DNA of 52,634 nt from SIG578 sp036311245 (lineage in GTDB: Bacteria > Bacillota > Clostridia > Oscillospirales > Ruminococcaceae): positions 1 through 52,634 of the forward strand of contig JAXJQH010000122.1 in assembly GCA_036311245.1 (NCBI GenBank), given 5' to 3'. This document shows positions 24,993 through 34,318 of this stretch, piece by piece. A program made the translations under genes and the position numbers. The notes beneath the pieces were generated by a model. The model saw nothing but the letters and a program-made list of their open reading frames with translations. It had not been told where the DNA came from and did no database searches. Each line of letters opens with the position of its first letter. The first letter of the stretch is position 1.

Positions 24993-26741
24993 TTACATGC
25001 TCTCGGGAACAGAAATTCCAAACATAGTGAGAACATTTTTAAGAACGGTCTTAACAGAGAGGCAGAGAGCAATTCTCGCCTGCATAAGCGGCTCATTTTC
25101 AGGTAGCTTTACGCGGTTTGCATTATAGAACTTGTGGAATTTGGTTGCAAGATCTATGACATAGCGGGTAATTCTCGCTGGGTCATAAGATTTTGCGGCA
25201 ACAATTATCTCCTCGGGGAGCTTTGCGATGTGAGAGATAAGCTCCTTTTCCTCAGAAGCGGTCAGCATACATAATTCCTCGGGTGTCGTGCCCCTTACCG
25301 AGATACCGTCTGCCTCAAGAGATTTTAGAATAGAGCAAATTCTCGCGTGAGCATACTGCACATAGTAAACGGGGTTTTGGGAATTTTGCGAAACCGCAAG
25401 GTCCAAATCAAAATCAAGGTGAGAGGCAGGCTCGCGCAGGTTAAAGAACAGACGCGCCGCGTCTACATCTACCTCGCAAAGCAGGTCTGCAAGTGTTATG
25501 GACTTGCCGGTTCTTTTACTGACCTTTACAACCTCACCGTCACGCATAAGCTTTACAAGCTGCATAAGCACGATGTGAAGGCGGCTGCCATCTAAGCCTA
25601 CCGCATCCATAGCGCCGCAAAGGCGGGCAACGTGACCGTGATGGTCGGCACCCCAGACATTTATTACGCGGTTAAAGCCGCGCTGCGCAAATTTATTGTA
25701 ATGATATGCAATATCGGCGGCAAAATAGGTGGGATTTCCGTTGGCACGGATTAAAACCTCATCCTTAAGCTCTAATTTTTCAATTTCCTTTTCACTCTTG
25801 CCCTGTGCGCGGTATTTTTCAGCCATAAACTCGGCATTTTTATACCAGAGTGCGCCCTCTTTTTCATAGGTGAGTCCCTTATCGGTTAAAATTCCGATAA
25901 CCTTTTTGACAAGACCGCTGTTGTGAAGCTCACTTTCGTGAAACCACACATCATAGTTAATGCGGTACTTTTCAAGGTCACTCTTAAGTGCCGCGATATT
26001 TTTAGGGAGCGCAAACTTTGTGAGTGCCGCTCTTCTCTCAGAGCTTTCGGCACTTACAAATTTGTCGCCGAATTCTTTTGCAAACTCCTCGGCTCTTTCC
26101 TTAATATCAGCGCCGTGATATGCGTCCTCGGGAAGCTCGACAGCATCCTCGCCCAAGAAGTGCTGCAGATAGCGCACCTCTAAGGAAAGGGCAAATTTAT
26201 CTATCTGATTTCCCGCATCGTTGATGTAAAACTCGCGGGTAACATCGTGGCCCGACCAGGAGAGAACTGCCGCAAGGCAGTCACCCAATGCGCCGCCGCG
26301 CGCATTTCCTATATGCATAGGCCCTGTGGGGTTTGCCGAAACAAACTCTACCATAACCTTTTCGCCCGCGCCAAAATCGGTGCGACCGTAAGAGTCGCCC
26401 TCAAAAAGCACCGATGAAATAACCTCAGATGCAAAGCTCTCTGAGAGAAAGAAGTTTATAAACCCTGGGCCTGCAACCTCACAGCGGCAAAAGAGGGTTT
26501 TAGAAAGGTCAATATTTTTAATGAGCGCGTCGGCAATATTGCGGGGGCTTGTCCTCATATTTTTAGCCGACACCATTGCCGCATTGGCGGCAAAGTCGCC
26601 GTGTGAGGGGTCATTTGTAATTTCAACAGCAAATGGTGAAAGCTCGCTCGCTGCAAGCTCACCTTTTTCGAAGGCTGCGGCAGCAGCGCTACTCAGCACC
26701 TTTTCTATTTGTTCTTTTGCGATTGCAATATAATTTGCCAT
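24993..26741 (-). CDS. argS: Arginyl-tRNA synthetase
   Basis: 582 residues, class I. The ANPTGPMHIGNARGGALGD segment holds the HIGH-type motif. The KMSKS equivalent is VSKRTGKSITL, and the DALR anticodon-binding domain at the end is ARITRYVIDLATKFHKFYNA. Length is as expected. Its start shares one base with the DUF1934 stop (TGATG), so it belongs to the ddl-murI-DUF1934-argS run. Confidence 0.98.
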   Translation of the reverse strand: MANYIAIAKEQIEKVLSSAAAAAFEKGELAASELSPFAVEITNDPSHGDFAANAAMVSAKNMRTSPRNIADALIKNIDLSKTLFCRCEVAGPGFINFFLSESFASEVISSVLFEGDSYGRTDFGAGEKVMVEFVSANPTGPMHIGNARGGALGDCLAAVLSWSGHDVTREFYINDAGNQIDKFALSLEVRYLQHFLGEDAVELPEDAYHGADIKERAEEFAKEFGDKFVSAESSERRAALTKFALPKNIAALKSDLEKYRINYDVWFHESELHNSGLVKKVIGILTDKGLTYEKEGALWYKNAEFMAEKYRAQGKSEKEIEKLELKDEVLIRANGNPTYFAADIAYHYNKFAQRGFNRVINVWGADHHGHVARLCGAMDAVGLDGSRLHIVLMQLVKLMRDGEVVKVSKRTGKSITLADLLCEVDVDAARLFFNLREPASHLDFDLDLAVSQNSQNPVYYVQYAHARICSILKSLEADGISVRGTTPEELCMLTASEEKELISHIAKLPEEIIVAAKSYDPARITRYVIDLATKFHKFYNANRVKLPENEPLMQARIALCLSVKTVLKNVLTMFGISVPESM

Positions 26742-27172
26742 CAGTTTGTACTCTCCCTTATCTTGATAAACATCTGATTTTTTGAAACCAGTTCGGTATT
26801 GACATCAAGCTCATAGCTAAAGCTAAGCTCTCCAAATCCTCGGCTATCCAGCCGATTTTTTATGTTTGCGCAGGTAACGCCCAACATAATTACTCCATAC
26901 GGCGTTAAATAGCTGCAAAGATTTCTTTTACCTCTCTCAATAAGCAGCTGCGAAGCCGCGCCACCCGAGCGGCTGACACTCACCCTATCCTCGCCCTCGA
27001 CGCGAATAAGAACGGTGCTGCCGTTATACCCGCTTTGCTCGGTTTCCTTATAGCTCAAAAAAACAGACAGCTCCTTACAAAGCAGCTTGCCACGGGTGGT
27101 TATCTCAATTTCTTGCTGCTCTCCGTTTGCATCTATAAGACTTTTAAGCTCTAATAAAACTTCCCTTTTCAT
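26741..27172 (-). CDS. DUF1934 beta-barrel protein
   Basis: 143 residues. The calycin-like DUF1934 pattern is LSVFLSYKETEQSGYNGSTV, ending in GELSFSYELDVNTELVSKNQ and MFIKIRES. In Firmicutes it is very often the gene just upstream of argS (YwiB-like), as here. Function unknown. GGAGAT lies 5 nt before the ATG. Confidence 0.88.
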   Translation of the reverse strand: MKREVLLELKSLIDANGEQQEIEITTRGKLLCKELSVFLSYKETEQSGYNGSTVLIRVEGEDRVSVSRSGGAASQLLIERGKRNLCSYLTPYGVIMLGVTCANIKNRLDSRGFGELSFSYELDVNTELVSKNQMFIKIRESTN

Positions 27173-27186
27173 TTATATCTCCGTTT

Positions 27187-27981
27187 TTAAAAGACAGCCT
27201 TTTTTGCATTTGTAATGGGGAAACCTAAGAATTTTTCACCGTTTTTAACAAAGCTGTCTACATCTCCGCTGACATAAAATTCACTCTCAGAGGCTTTTTC
27301 TGACAGCATATCTCTCTCTTGAAGTACGCGGGCTATCTGCTCGCCGCCCTCAGCACCTGCATTTACAAGCTTAGCCTCAGGAAAAAACTCTTTTATGGCA
27401 TCTGTAAGAAACGGATAATGTGTGCAACCCAAAATAATGGTGTCAACACCCGCCTGTTTAAGCGGGGCAACATATTCCTCCACCGCTGCCTTTACATAAA
27501 AGTCCTCTGGTTCTGTCCTGCCGCTCTCAACAAGCGGCACAAACTTGGGGCAGCCTACAGAAATAACCTCTGCCTCTGGCATAAGCTCGCCTATAAACCT
27601 TATGTATCCGCCTATTCGTACAGTCGCTGCAGTTGCAAGAATGCCAATTTTCTTGTTTTTTGTAAGCCTTACTGCCGCGGCAGATGCGGGATACAGCACC
27701 CCCTCAACAGGAACAGATGTCCCCTCAAAATCCACTTTTGAAATAGATGAGGTGGCAGTTGCACAGGCAATAAGAATAGCCTTTACATCCTTTTTGAGAA
27801 GAAAATTTATATCGTCACGGATATATTTGCGAATTATATCATTGCTTTTATCTCCGTAGGGAACACGCAGAGTGTCACCTAAGTAAACAAGTGTTTCGTT
27901 TGGCAGAATTTCACGAAGTCTTCTTACGGCAGTAAGTCCGCCAAGTCCCGAATCAAAAACCCCAATAGGTCTGTTATCCAA
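27187..27981 (-). CDS. murI: Glutamate racemase
   Basis: 264 residues if begun at TTG 27981, preceded by GGAGGG; the open frame extends to another TTG at 28026 without a ribosome site. It makes D-glutamate for peptidoglycan. Catalytic Cys pair: IACATATS (about 72-79) and ILGCTHYPF (about 183-191). The N-terminal signature is PIGVFDSGLGGLTAVRRL. The neighbour ddl belongs to the same pathway. Confidence 0.93.
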   Translation of the reverse strand: MDNRPIGVFDSGLGGLTAVRRLREILPNETLVYLGDTLRVPYGDKSNDIIRKYIRDDINFLLKKDVKAILIACATATSSISKVDFEGTSVPVEGVLYPASAAAVRLTKNKKIGILATAATVRIGGYIRFIGELMPEAEVISVGCPKFVPLVESGRTEPEDFYVKAAVEEYVAPLKQAGVDTIILGCTHYPFLTDAIKEFFPEAKLVNAGAEGGEQIARVLQERDMLSEKASESEFYVSGDVDSFVKNGEKFLGFPITNAKKAVF

Positions 27982-28003
27982 AACCTTTCCCTCCAAGCCG
28001 CCT

Positions 28004-29050
28004 TTATTTAAGGGCAGCAGTTTCAATGAGCTTATCTATAAGCTCGCTGTATTTTATTCCCGAAGCCTCAAAAAGCTTAGGATACATACTGATGGAAGTA
28101 AAGCCGGGGAGATTGTTTATTTCGTTGAGCACTATCTCTCCGCTCTTCAGTGCAAAAAAGTCCACGCGCGAAAGCCCCGCACAGTCCATAGTCTTATAGG
28201 CGCGAACCGCCTCTTTTCTTATCTTCTCAGAAATATCCTCGGGTAGGTGCGCGGGAATATTGAGTGCGGTTGTGCCGTTTACATACTTGGCATCAAAATC
28301 ATAAAATCCGTCAACAGGAACGATTTCTCCAATATAATCGGCGGCTATCGGCTCTTCGTTTCCAAGCACTGCGCACTCGACCTCTGCGCCGACAATGCAC
28401 TCTTCAACAAGCACCTTTTCATCGACCTCAAAAGCGGTTTCAAGCGCCTTCATAAGCGCATTTACATTTTCTGCCTTGCCTACTCCGACAGACGAGCCTG
28501 CATTGGCAGGCTTTACAAAAACAGGGTAGCCAAAACTTTTTTCTATCTCGTCAGCCAGCTTTTCTATATCGCAGCCAACCCTCACAGTTATATAGCGGGC
28601 GGTGCGAATTCCCGCCGCATCAAGGCGAATGTGGGTAACCTCTTTATCCATACAAGAGGCAGAAGCAAGGGTGCCGCTTCCCACATAGGGAACACCGCTC
28701 ATTTTAAAGACACCCTGAATAACACCGTCCTCGCCGTTTTCACCGTGCAGCACGGGGAAAAAAACATCAACCGGTATTAGCTCAAAGCCGCTTTCAGTTT
28801 CCCTTAAAATGCCCTTATATTTAGGGTCGGGCGGGATTATTGCGGGAGCAAGTCCTTTAAGGCTTTTCCACTGTCCGTTTGGCAGGTTTCCGCTCTCTTT
28901 TGTGTGGAAAAAGCTTCCGTTTTGGTCAATTATAAGAGTGTGAACATTATACTTCTCACGATTGATATTAAAAAGCACCGACTGCGCCGACATAAGCGAA
29001 ATCTCGTGCTCGTGCGACCTACCGCCGCACACTATACAAACATTTTTCAA
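28004..29050 (-). CDS. ddl: D-alanine--D-alanine ligase
   Basis: 348 residues from TTG 29050, which follows GGAGGGG at good spacing; the upstream GTG at 29065 lies over that site. The ATP-grasp fold has the N-terminal VCIVCGGRSHEHEISLMSA, PVLHGENGEDGVIQGVF, VFVKPANAGSSVGVGKAEN and the metal-binding end EIVLNEINNLPGFTSISMYP. It joins two D-Ala for peptidoglycan. It is the first gene of the cluster with murI, DUF1934 and argS. Confidence 0.96.
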   Translation of the reverse strand: MKNVCIVCGGRSHEHEISLMSAQSVLFNINREKYNVHTLIIDQNGSFFHTKESGNLPNGQWKSLKGLAPAIIPPDPKYKGILRETESGFELIPVDVFFPVLHGENGEDGVIQGVFKMSGVPYVGSGTLASASCMDKEVTHIRLDAAGIRTARYITVRVGCDIEKLADEIEKSFGYPVFVKPANAGSSVGVGKAENVNALMKALETAFEVDEKVLVEECIVGAEVECAVLGNEEPIAADYIGEIVPVDGFYDFDAKYVNGTTALNIPAHLPEDISEKIRKEAVRAYKTMDCAGLSRVDFFALKSGEIVLNEINNLPGFTSISMYPKLFEASGIKYSELIDKLIETAALK

Positions 29051-29147
29051 AACTATCCCCTCCACGGGTTATTATATGCCGCCTTGTGCGGCGTAATGTC
29101 CAATAGAAAAGTATACCACACTTAGAACGCTGCCGCAACCATATTTT

Positions 29148-30344
29148 TTAATTTTCCTCTGTAAGAGTTCTTATATAGCAGCGGCGGCGCTTGTGCTGGC
29201 GGTGCTCAAAGCGCTTCCACATAAGATGGATTTTATTGTTCGTTTCAAGCATTGGGCCTGTTTCGCAGTATTTAACCTCAAACTTTTTAGCTCCCTCAAA
29301 CATTTCGCAGAGCATTTTCGCATTTACTCCGCGGCTCTGAAGCTCAGGCTTTACCGCAACAAGCATAAATTCAAGCACATCGCTCTTTTTGGCTTTAAGC
29401 GCCTTTAAAAGGTGGATAAATCCAAACGGAAACAGCTTGCCGCCGCTCTTTATGGCGGCATCGCTCATAGTAGGCACAACAAGACCAAATGCAACGGGAG
29501 TGTCATTCTCGTCAACAATAAGCGAGAGAAATTCGGGGCGCACCATAGTGATAAACTGGTCGATATACATATCTACCTGTTTATCATTTAAGGGAATAAC
29601 GCCGTAAAGCGGCTTGTATGCCTCATAAAGCAGGTCAAAAATCCCCTTTGCGTAAGGCAGAACATCGCGTGTCTTTTTAAGGCGGACAGAGCGCAGGTTG
29701 TTCTTTTCAAGAGAGGCGTCCGCTATCCTTTCAATGCGTGGGTCGAGGCTCTTTGGAGCAGTTATCTGGTACTCAATCCAGTCCACAGATTTTATATACC
29801 CAAGCTTCTCCATATGTTCTATGTAATAAGGGAAGTTATAGATGGTAAAGAACATACTTTTTTCATTAAAACCCTCTACCAGCATTCCCTCCTTATCAAG
29901 GTCGCAAAAGCCCATAGGTCCTTGAACTTCCTGCATACCTAAAGAGAGCGCCCACTCTTCAACATATGCAATAAGCTTATGCGAAACGCGGATATCATCA
30001 ATGTAGTCAAAACGGGTGAAGCGGACACACTTTCTGTCCCAGCAGCGGTTATATTCGCGGTTTAAAAGTCCGCAAATTCTGCCGACAGCTTTACCGTCTA
30101 TATAAGCCATAAAAAAGCGGGCCTCGCAATAGTCATAAGCGGGGTTTTTCTGAGGGTCTAAGGTGTCAAGCTCATCAAACTGCAGGCAGGGGACATAAAA
30201 GGGACTTCCCTTGTAAAGAGTATTCTGAAAAGCAACAAATTTCTTAAGCTCTCGTCTTCCCTTAATCTCGCGAATTTCAATTTCAGGATAAAGCTCACAG
30301 GCTCTAATGGCGGGAACCTTTTTCTCTACCTTTTCGCAAATCAT
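29148..30344 (-). CDS. Large GNAT-superfamily protein (YghO-like)
   Basis: 398 residues. An N-terminal part has RELKKFVAFQNTLYKGSPFY. A middle part reads VQGPMGFCDLDKEGMLVEGF and FTIYNFPYYIEHMEKLGY. The C-terminal acetyltransferase fold contains FLSLIVDENDTPVAFGLVVP and LVAVKPELQSRGVNAKMLCE. I recall this architecture from conserved YghO-type proteins of unknown substrate. GAGGTG precedes the ATG. It ends 98 nt before ddl; the gap holds a small hairpin (GCCGCCTTGTGCGGC). Confidence 0.75.
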   Translation of the reverse strand: MICEKVEKKVPAIRACELYPEIEIREIKGRRELKKFVAFQNTLYKGSPFYVPCLQFDELDTLDPQKNPAYDYCEARFFMAYIDGKAVGRICGLLNREYNRCWDRKCVRFTRFDYIDDIRVSHKLIAYVEEWALSLGMQEVQGPMGFCDLDKEGMLVEGFNEKSMFFTIYNFPYYIEHMEKLGYIKSVDWIEYQITAPKSLDPRIERIADASLEKNNLRSVRLKKTRDVLPYAKGIFDLLYEAYKPLYGVIPLNDKQVDMYIDQFITMVRPEFLSLIVDENDTPVAFGLVVPTMSDAAIKSGGKLFPFGFIHLLKALKAKKSDVLEFMLVAVKPELQSRGVNAKMLCEMFEGAKKFEVKYCETGPMLETNNKIHLMWKRFEHRQHKRRRCYIRTLTEEN

Positions 30345-30461
30345 TTTTTCACCTCGTAAAATTCAAAGGACTTTTTCTTTAGCAGTTTACCACATTTTTC
30401 TCCTTTTTTCAACTCTTTCCGACACTTAGCTTATATATAAGAAGGAAATATCCGCTAAAGA

Positions 30462-30490
30462 TTGCTTTTTTAATCTTAATGTGTTAAAAT
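30462..30490 (+). promoter_or_regulatory. Promoter of the surface-polysaccharide genes
   Basis: Plus strand: TTGCTT (30462-30467), 17 bp, TAAAAT (30485-30490), 41 nt before the aminotransferase ATG. Confidence 0.65.
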
Positions 30491-30530
30491 AAATTAGTTT
30501 AAGCAAAAAATGGGAAGGAAGTATTATTTT

Positions 30531-31735
30531 ATGATTAGGATACCCTTTTCCCCGCCCGATATAGGAGAAAATGAAATAAACGAAGTTATTGATACTCTTC
30601 GCAGCGGCTGGATAACCACAGGTCCCAAAACAAAGCTTTTTGAAAAGCAAATAAGCGAGTATTGCGGCACCGACCGCACAGTCTGCTTAAATTCCGCCAC
30701 CGCCGCCTTAGAGCTTACCCTGCGTGTGCTCGGAATAGGCGCGAGGGTGACGAGGTTATCACCAGCGCATATACATACACCGCCTCTGCAAGCGTTATTG
30801 TCCACGTCGGCGCTAAGCCTGTGCTTATTGACACGCAGGAAAACAGCTTTGACATGTACTATCAAAAGCTCGCCGATGCAATAAACGAGAGAACAAAAGC
30901 CATTATTCCCGTTGACCTTGCGGGCGTAATGTGCGATTACGATAGTATTTTTGCAGCAGTAGAGGGCAAAAAGCACCTCTTTACTCCCAAGAGCGAGCTT
31001 CAAAAGGCTCTTGGCAGAGTTGCCGTTATTGCTGATGCGGCTCACGCCTTCGGCGCTACTCAAAACGGGAAAAAATGCGGTCAGGTAGCTGATTTTACCT
31101 GCTTTTCTTTCCACGCAGTCAAAAACCTCACCACAGCCGAGGGCGGCGCGGTTACCTTCTCGGCTCGAGATGGTTTTGACCTTGATGCTATCTATCATCA
31201 GTACCAACTCCTGTCTCTGCACGGGCAGAGCAAGGATGCGCTTGCAAAAAACCGTCTCGGCGCTTGGGAATACGATATTGTTGCCCCTTACTACAAATGC
31301 AATATGACCGATATTATGGCTGCCATCGGCTTGGCACAGCTAAAAAGATATGATTCTATGCTTTGCCGCCGCCACGAGATAATAGAGCGCTATGACTCTC
31401 TTTGCCGCGAAATAGGTGCACACTTTATTTGTCACAGCGGCGAAAATTTCCGCTCAAGCGGTCATTTATATCTTATGCGTTTGCCTTCCTTTACAGAAGA
31501 AATGCGCAACGCATTTATAACATCTATGGCACAGGAGGGCATCAGCACAAACGTGCACTACAAACCCCTTCCTATGCACACCGCATACAAAAATCTCGGT
31601 TTTAATATATCAGACTTTCCCAACGCATACAGCCTTTACAAAAACGAGGTTTCCCTCCCGCTGCACACAGGTCTTACCGACGAGCAGATAGATTATATTA
31701 TTTCAGGAGTTAAAAACTGCCTTAAAAAGGTGTAA
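30531..31735 (+). pseudogene. DegT/DnrJ/EryC1/StrS sugar aminotransferase, interrupted by a frameshift
   Basis: PLP-dependent aminotransferase of nucleotide-sugar pathways. The N-terminal part (IRIPFSPPDIGENEINEV ... NSATAALELTLRVLGIG) ends in the first frame near 30746. The rest (EGDEVITSAYTYTASASVIV ... DLAGVMCDYD, ADAAHAFGATQNGKK, FHAVKNLTTAEGGAV with the Schiff-base Lys) continues in a frame two ahead. One missing base in GGCGCGAGGGTGACGAG (30746-30762) explains it. Without it the protein would be about 400 residues, normal for the family. It is either a true disruption or an assembly error; the clean downstream frame favours a recent event or an error. GGAAGGA precedes ATG 30531. It is the first gene of a polysaccharide cluster. 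Confidence 0.88.
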
Positions 31736-31749
31736 AACGGAGCTGAAGA

Positions 31750-32997
31750 ATGAATAAGATTATCATTTTCACATCGCGTTTCCCCTTTCGCACGGTTTTC
31801 GAAAATTTCTTCCAAATCGAGCTTTTTAATATAGCCAAAGGCTTTGACAAGGTTTATATCGTAGCCTGCGATGTTCGAGACAACAACCCCGAGATTAAAA
31901 AGGAGCTCCCAGAAAACGCCGTTGCTATACATGCAAAGCGAAAAGGATTTATATCCGACTTTATTCTGGGAGCGCTTTCGCTTCCCTTTTGTCCGTTTTT
32001 CATAAGAGAAATAAAAACGATAGTGCGTCAAAAGCGTCCTTTTCTAAGTTCTCTTAAATCAACGGTCTATTCGGGTTGCTACTATTTAGCAATTCGTCGT
32101 TGTTTTGGGCAAATTGCGCGCGAAATCGATATTTCTCAGGATGATAATGTTGTTTTAATGGGATATTGGTTGCACTACATTTCTCAGGCAGCGCTTTTAT
32201 TTAAAAAATATCTCAAACTCAAAAATGCCCGTGTTTTTTCAAGGGCGCACGGTTCTGCTGACATTCGTAATTTCCTTATTCCAAATAAATACTATCCTCT
32301 TCAGGCCAATCTGCTTTCAAAGCTGGATGCAATTTTCCCCGTTTCCGAAATGGGGCGTGATTACCTGCGTGCTCTCTCAGGTCGCCCAGAAGCAATAGAG
32401 TCTGTTTACATAGGCTCTGTCGGACCAAGTGACCCTATCCCCCGCTGCCGTTCCCCCTTTACCATTGTTACCTGTTCTAATATTATCCCACTAAAAAGAG
32501 TGGGCCTTGTGGCTGATGCTGTTCGGCTACTTTGCAGAAGCATCCCTGACATTCGTTGGGTGCACTTTGGCGACGGCCCACTTAGGCAAGAGCTTGAAAG
32601 CTCCTGCGCTGACATACAGGCCCATATTGATTTTTGCGGCTATACCCCTCACGATAAGGTTTTAGAATATCTTGCTTCGGAAGAGCCCTCGGTGTTTGTC
32701 AGCGCAAGCGCAAGTGAGGGACTGCCGGTTTCGGTTGTTGAAGCTATCGCTCATTCTATTCCCGTTATTGCTACCGATGTGGGCGCAACAAGAGAAGCTG
32801 TAATCGCCGAAAAGAGCGGTACCCTTATCCCTGCAGATATAACCTCGGCGCAGCTCGCTCAGTACATATACGCATACTACAATATGCACTCTGACGAATA
32901 CGCACAAATTTCAAAATCTGCTTTTCTATTCTGGAAACAAAATTTTGCACCTGAGGTAAGCACAGAGAACTTTTTATCTCTGCTTAAACGTTTTTAA
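31750..32997 (+). CDS. Glycosyltransferase, GT4-like (GT-B fold)
   Basis: 415 residues. The N-terminal half is less conserved (FTSRFPFRTVFENFFQIELF). The C-terminal Glycos_transf_1 domain has VTCSNIIPLKRVGLVADAVR, VHFGDGPLRQELE and the E-x7-E type motif ASASEGLPVSVVEAIAHSIP with VIATDVGATREAV. It probably adds a sugar to a surface polysaccharide intermediate. It starts 14 nt after the aminotransferase and 14 nt before the ligase-like gene. Confidence 0.9.
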   Translation: MNKIIIFTSRFPFRTVFENFFQIELFNIAKGFDKVYIVACDVRDNNPEIKKELPENAVAIHAKRKGFISDFILGALSLPFCPFFIREIKTIVRQKRPFLSSLKSTVYSGCYYLAIRRCFGQIAREIDISQDDNVVLMGYWLHYISQAALLFKKYLKLKNARVFSRAHGSADIRNFLIPNKYYPLQANLLSKLDAIFPVSEMGRDYLRALSGRPEAIESVYIGSVGPSDPIPRCRSPFTIVTCSNIIPLKRVGLVADAVRLLCRSIPDIRWVHFGDGPLRQELESSCADIQAHIDFCGYTPHDKVLEYLASEEPSVFVSASASEGLPVSVVEAIAHSIPVIATDVGATREAVIAEKSGTLIPADITSAQLAQYIYAYYNMHSDEYAQISKSAFLFWKQNFAPEVSTENFLSLLKRF

Positions 32998-33011
32998 TTT
33001 GGAGGAACACT

Positions 33012-34220
33012 GTGAGAAAAACCGCCCTATGGATGACATATTTATATTTTTTTATATGTCCGCTTGAGTTTATTTTTAATAGATGGTTTGGGTCCAGCGT
33101 TAAATATATTGCGCTGGTTGCTGCCGCATTCATTCTGATGTTCTTTATCGTCTCTCCCAAACAGCCAATGAAGTTTGGTGCAATTCAGATATGTCTTGGC
33201 GCTTGGGCACTTTTTGAAGCCGCAAGCTATTTGTGGACCATTCACTCACGTCATACCCTTAGTATGCTTATCACATATCTTATGATGGCCGTTTTGGTTA
33301 TTGCCATCTCTCTGTTTCCATTTGAAAAAAAAGAGCTTGAGGGAGTCCTTCTTTCTTACACATTAGGCTGCCTCATTTTAACTATTCTTGTTCTGGTTTT
33401 TGGCAAAATGTGGAACGACAATGCTTCAGGGCGAATGTCAATTCAGATTCTTGGCTCTTATCAGGATCCAAACGGACTTGCAGCCAATCTTTTAGGCGGC
33501 ATATTCTATTCCTTACATAAAATCTTTGAAAAGCCAAAAAGGTTTCCAATTTTAAATATTCTTTTTGCAGTAATCTGGGCAGTATCATCAATTGCAGTGT
33601 TTTATACCGGCTCACGCGGTGCTTTAGTTGCTTATGCTGTAGCCCTCATAGCGTTTACATTAATGCGCTCTTCCAAAAAAAATCGACTGATAATTTTACT
33701 ATCTGCTTCTTTGGCTATATTAATAATTTATTTCATTCTTAAAGAACTTCTTCCTCCTGCTCTTTTTAACCGACTCTTTGATTTTTCCTCGTACTCAGGC
33801 GGTAGCGGACGCATTAATATTTGGTTAACGGCATTGAGAAAAATAGTAGAAAACCCGATTGTTGGCTTCGGTGTTCTGAGTCACCAAGGCTTTTTCTATC
33901 TGGAAAGAGGCGCTGAAGTCTCTATGCACAACACCTTCCTTTTTATTCTTTTTGAGGTGGGAATTGTCGGTCTTACACTTTTTATGATTCCGTTTATTAA
34001 ATCTTTGCGATGTGCCATTCGTCACAAAAACGCAATGCTCGTTGCTATTATAATTGCAAACATTGCGGTTGCCTTTTTCCTTGATGCGCTGAATTTGCGC
34101 TATCTGTGGAACGCTATGATGTTTGGAATAATTTTCTACAACTGCTGCTATGCGGAAAAAGTTTCTCCCTCAAAAACATTTCCTATAACTCCTCCTCTCC
34201 CCGCAAACAAAACGCAATAA
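33012..34220 (+). CDS. O-antigen ligase/polymerase-like membrane protein (Wzy_C family)
   Basis: 402 residues. About ten to eleven membrane helices are predicted from the hydrophobic runs. The periplasmic-loop signature contains YTGSRGALVAY, SYSGGSGRINIWLTALRKIV with VGFGVLSHQGFF, and SMHNTFLFILFEVG with the conserved His. Such proteins join or polymerise polysaccharide repeat units outside the membrane. GTG start with GGAGGAACACT upstream. It is the last gene of the run from 30531. Confidence 0.85.
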   Translation: MRKTALWMTYLYFFICPLEFIFNRWFGSSVKYIALVAAAFILMFFIVSPKQPMKFGAIQICLGAWALFEAASYLWTIHSRHTLSMLITYLMMAVLVIAISLFPFEKKELEGVLLSYTLGCLILTILVLVFGKMWNDNASGRMSIQILGSYQDPNGLAANLLGGIFYSLHKIFEKPKRFPILNILFAVIWAVSSIAVFYTGSRGALVAYAVALIAFTLMRSSKKNRLIILLSASLAILIIYFILKELLPPALFNRLFDFSSYSGGSGRINIWLTALRKIVENPIVGFGVLSHQGFFYLERGAEVSMHNTFLFILFEVGIVGLTLFMIPFIKSLRCAIRHKNAMLVAIIIANIAVAFFLDALNLRYLWNAMMFGIIFYNCCYAEKVSPSKTFPITPPLPANKTQ

Positions 34221-34245
34221 CTGACTGAATAATTCTATTTTTTCA

Positions 34246-34274
34246 TTGACAATGCGCACTTTGCGTGGCATAAT
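34246..34274 (+). promoter_or_regulatory. Promoter of the Gfo/Idh gene
   Basis: Plus strand: consensus TTGACA (34246-34251), 17 bp, CATAAT (34269-34274). An 8-C run lies between it and the ribosome site. Confidence 0.8.
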
Positions 34275-34318
34275 TTTAAAGAACATATTCCCTTACCCCC
34301 CCCGAAAGGATGAGAACT

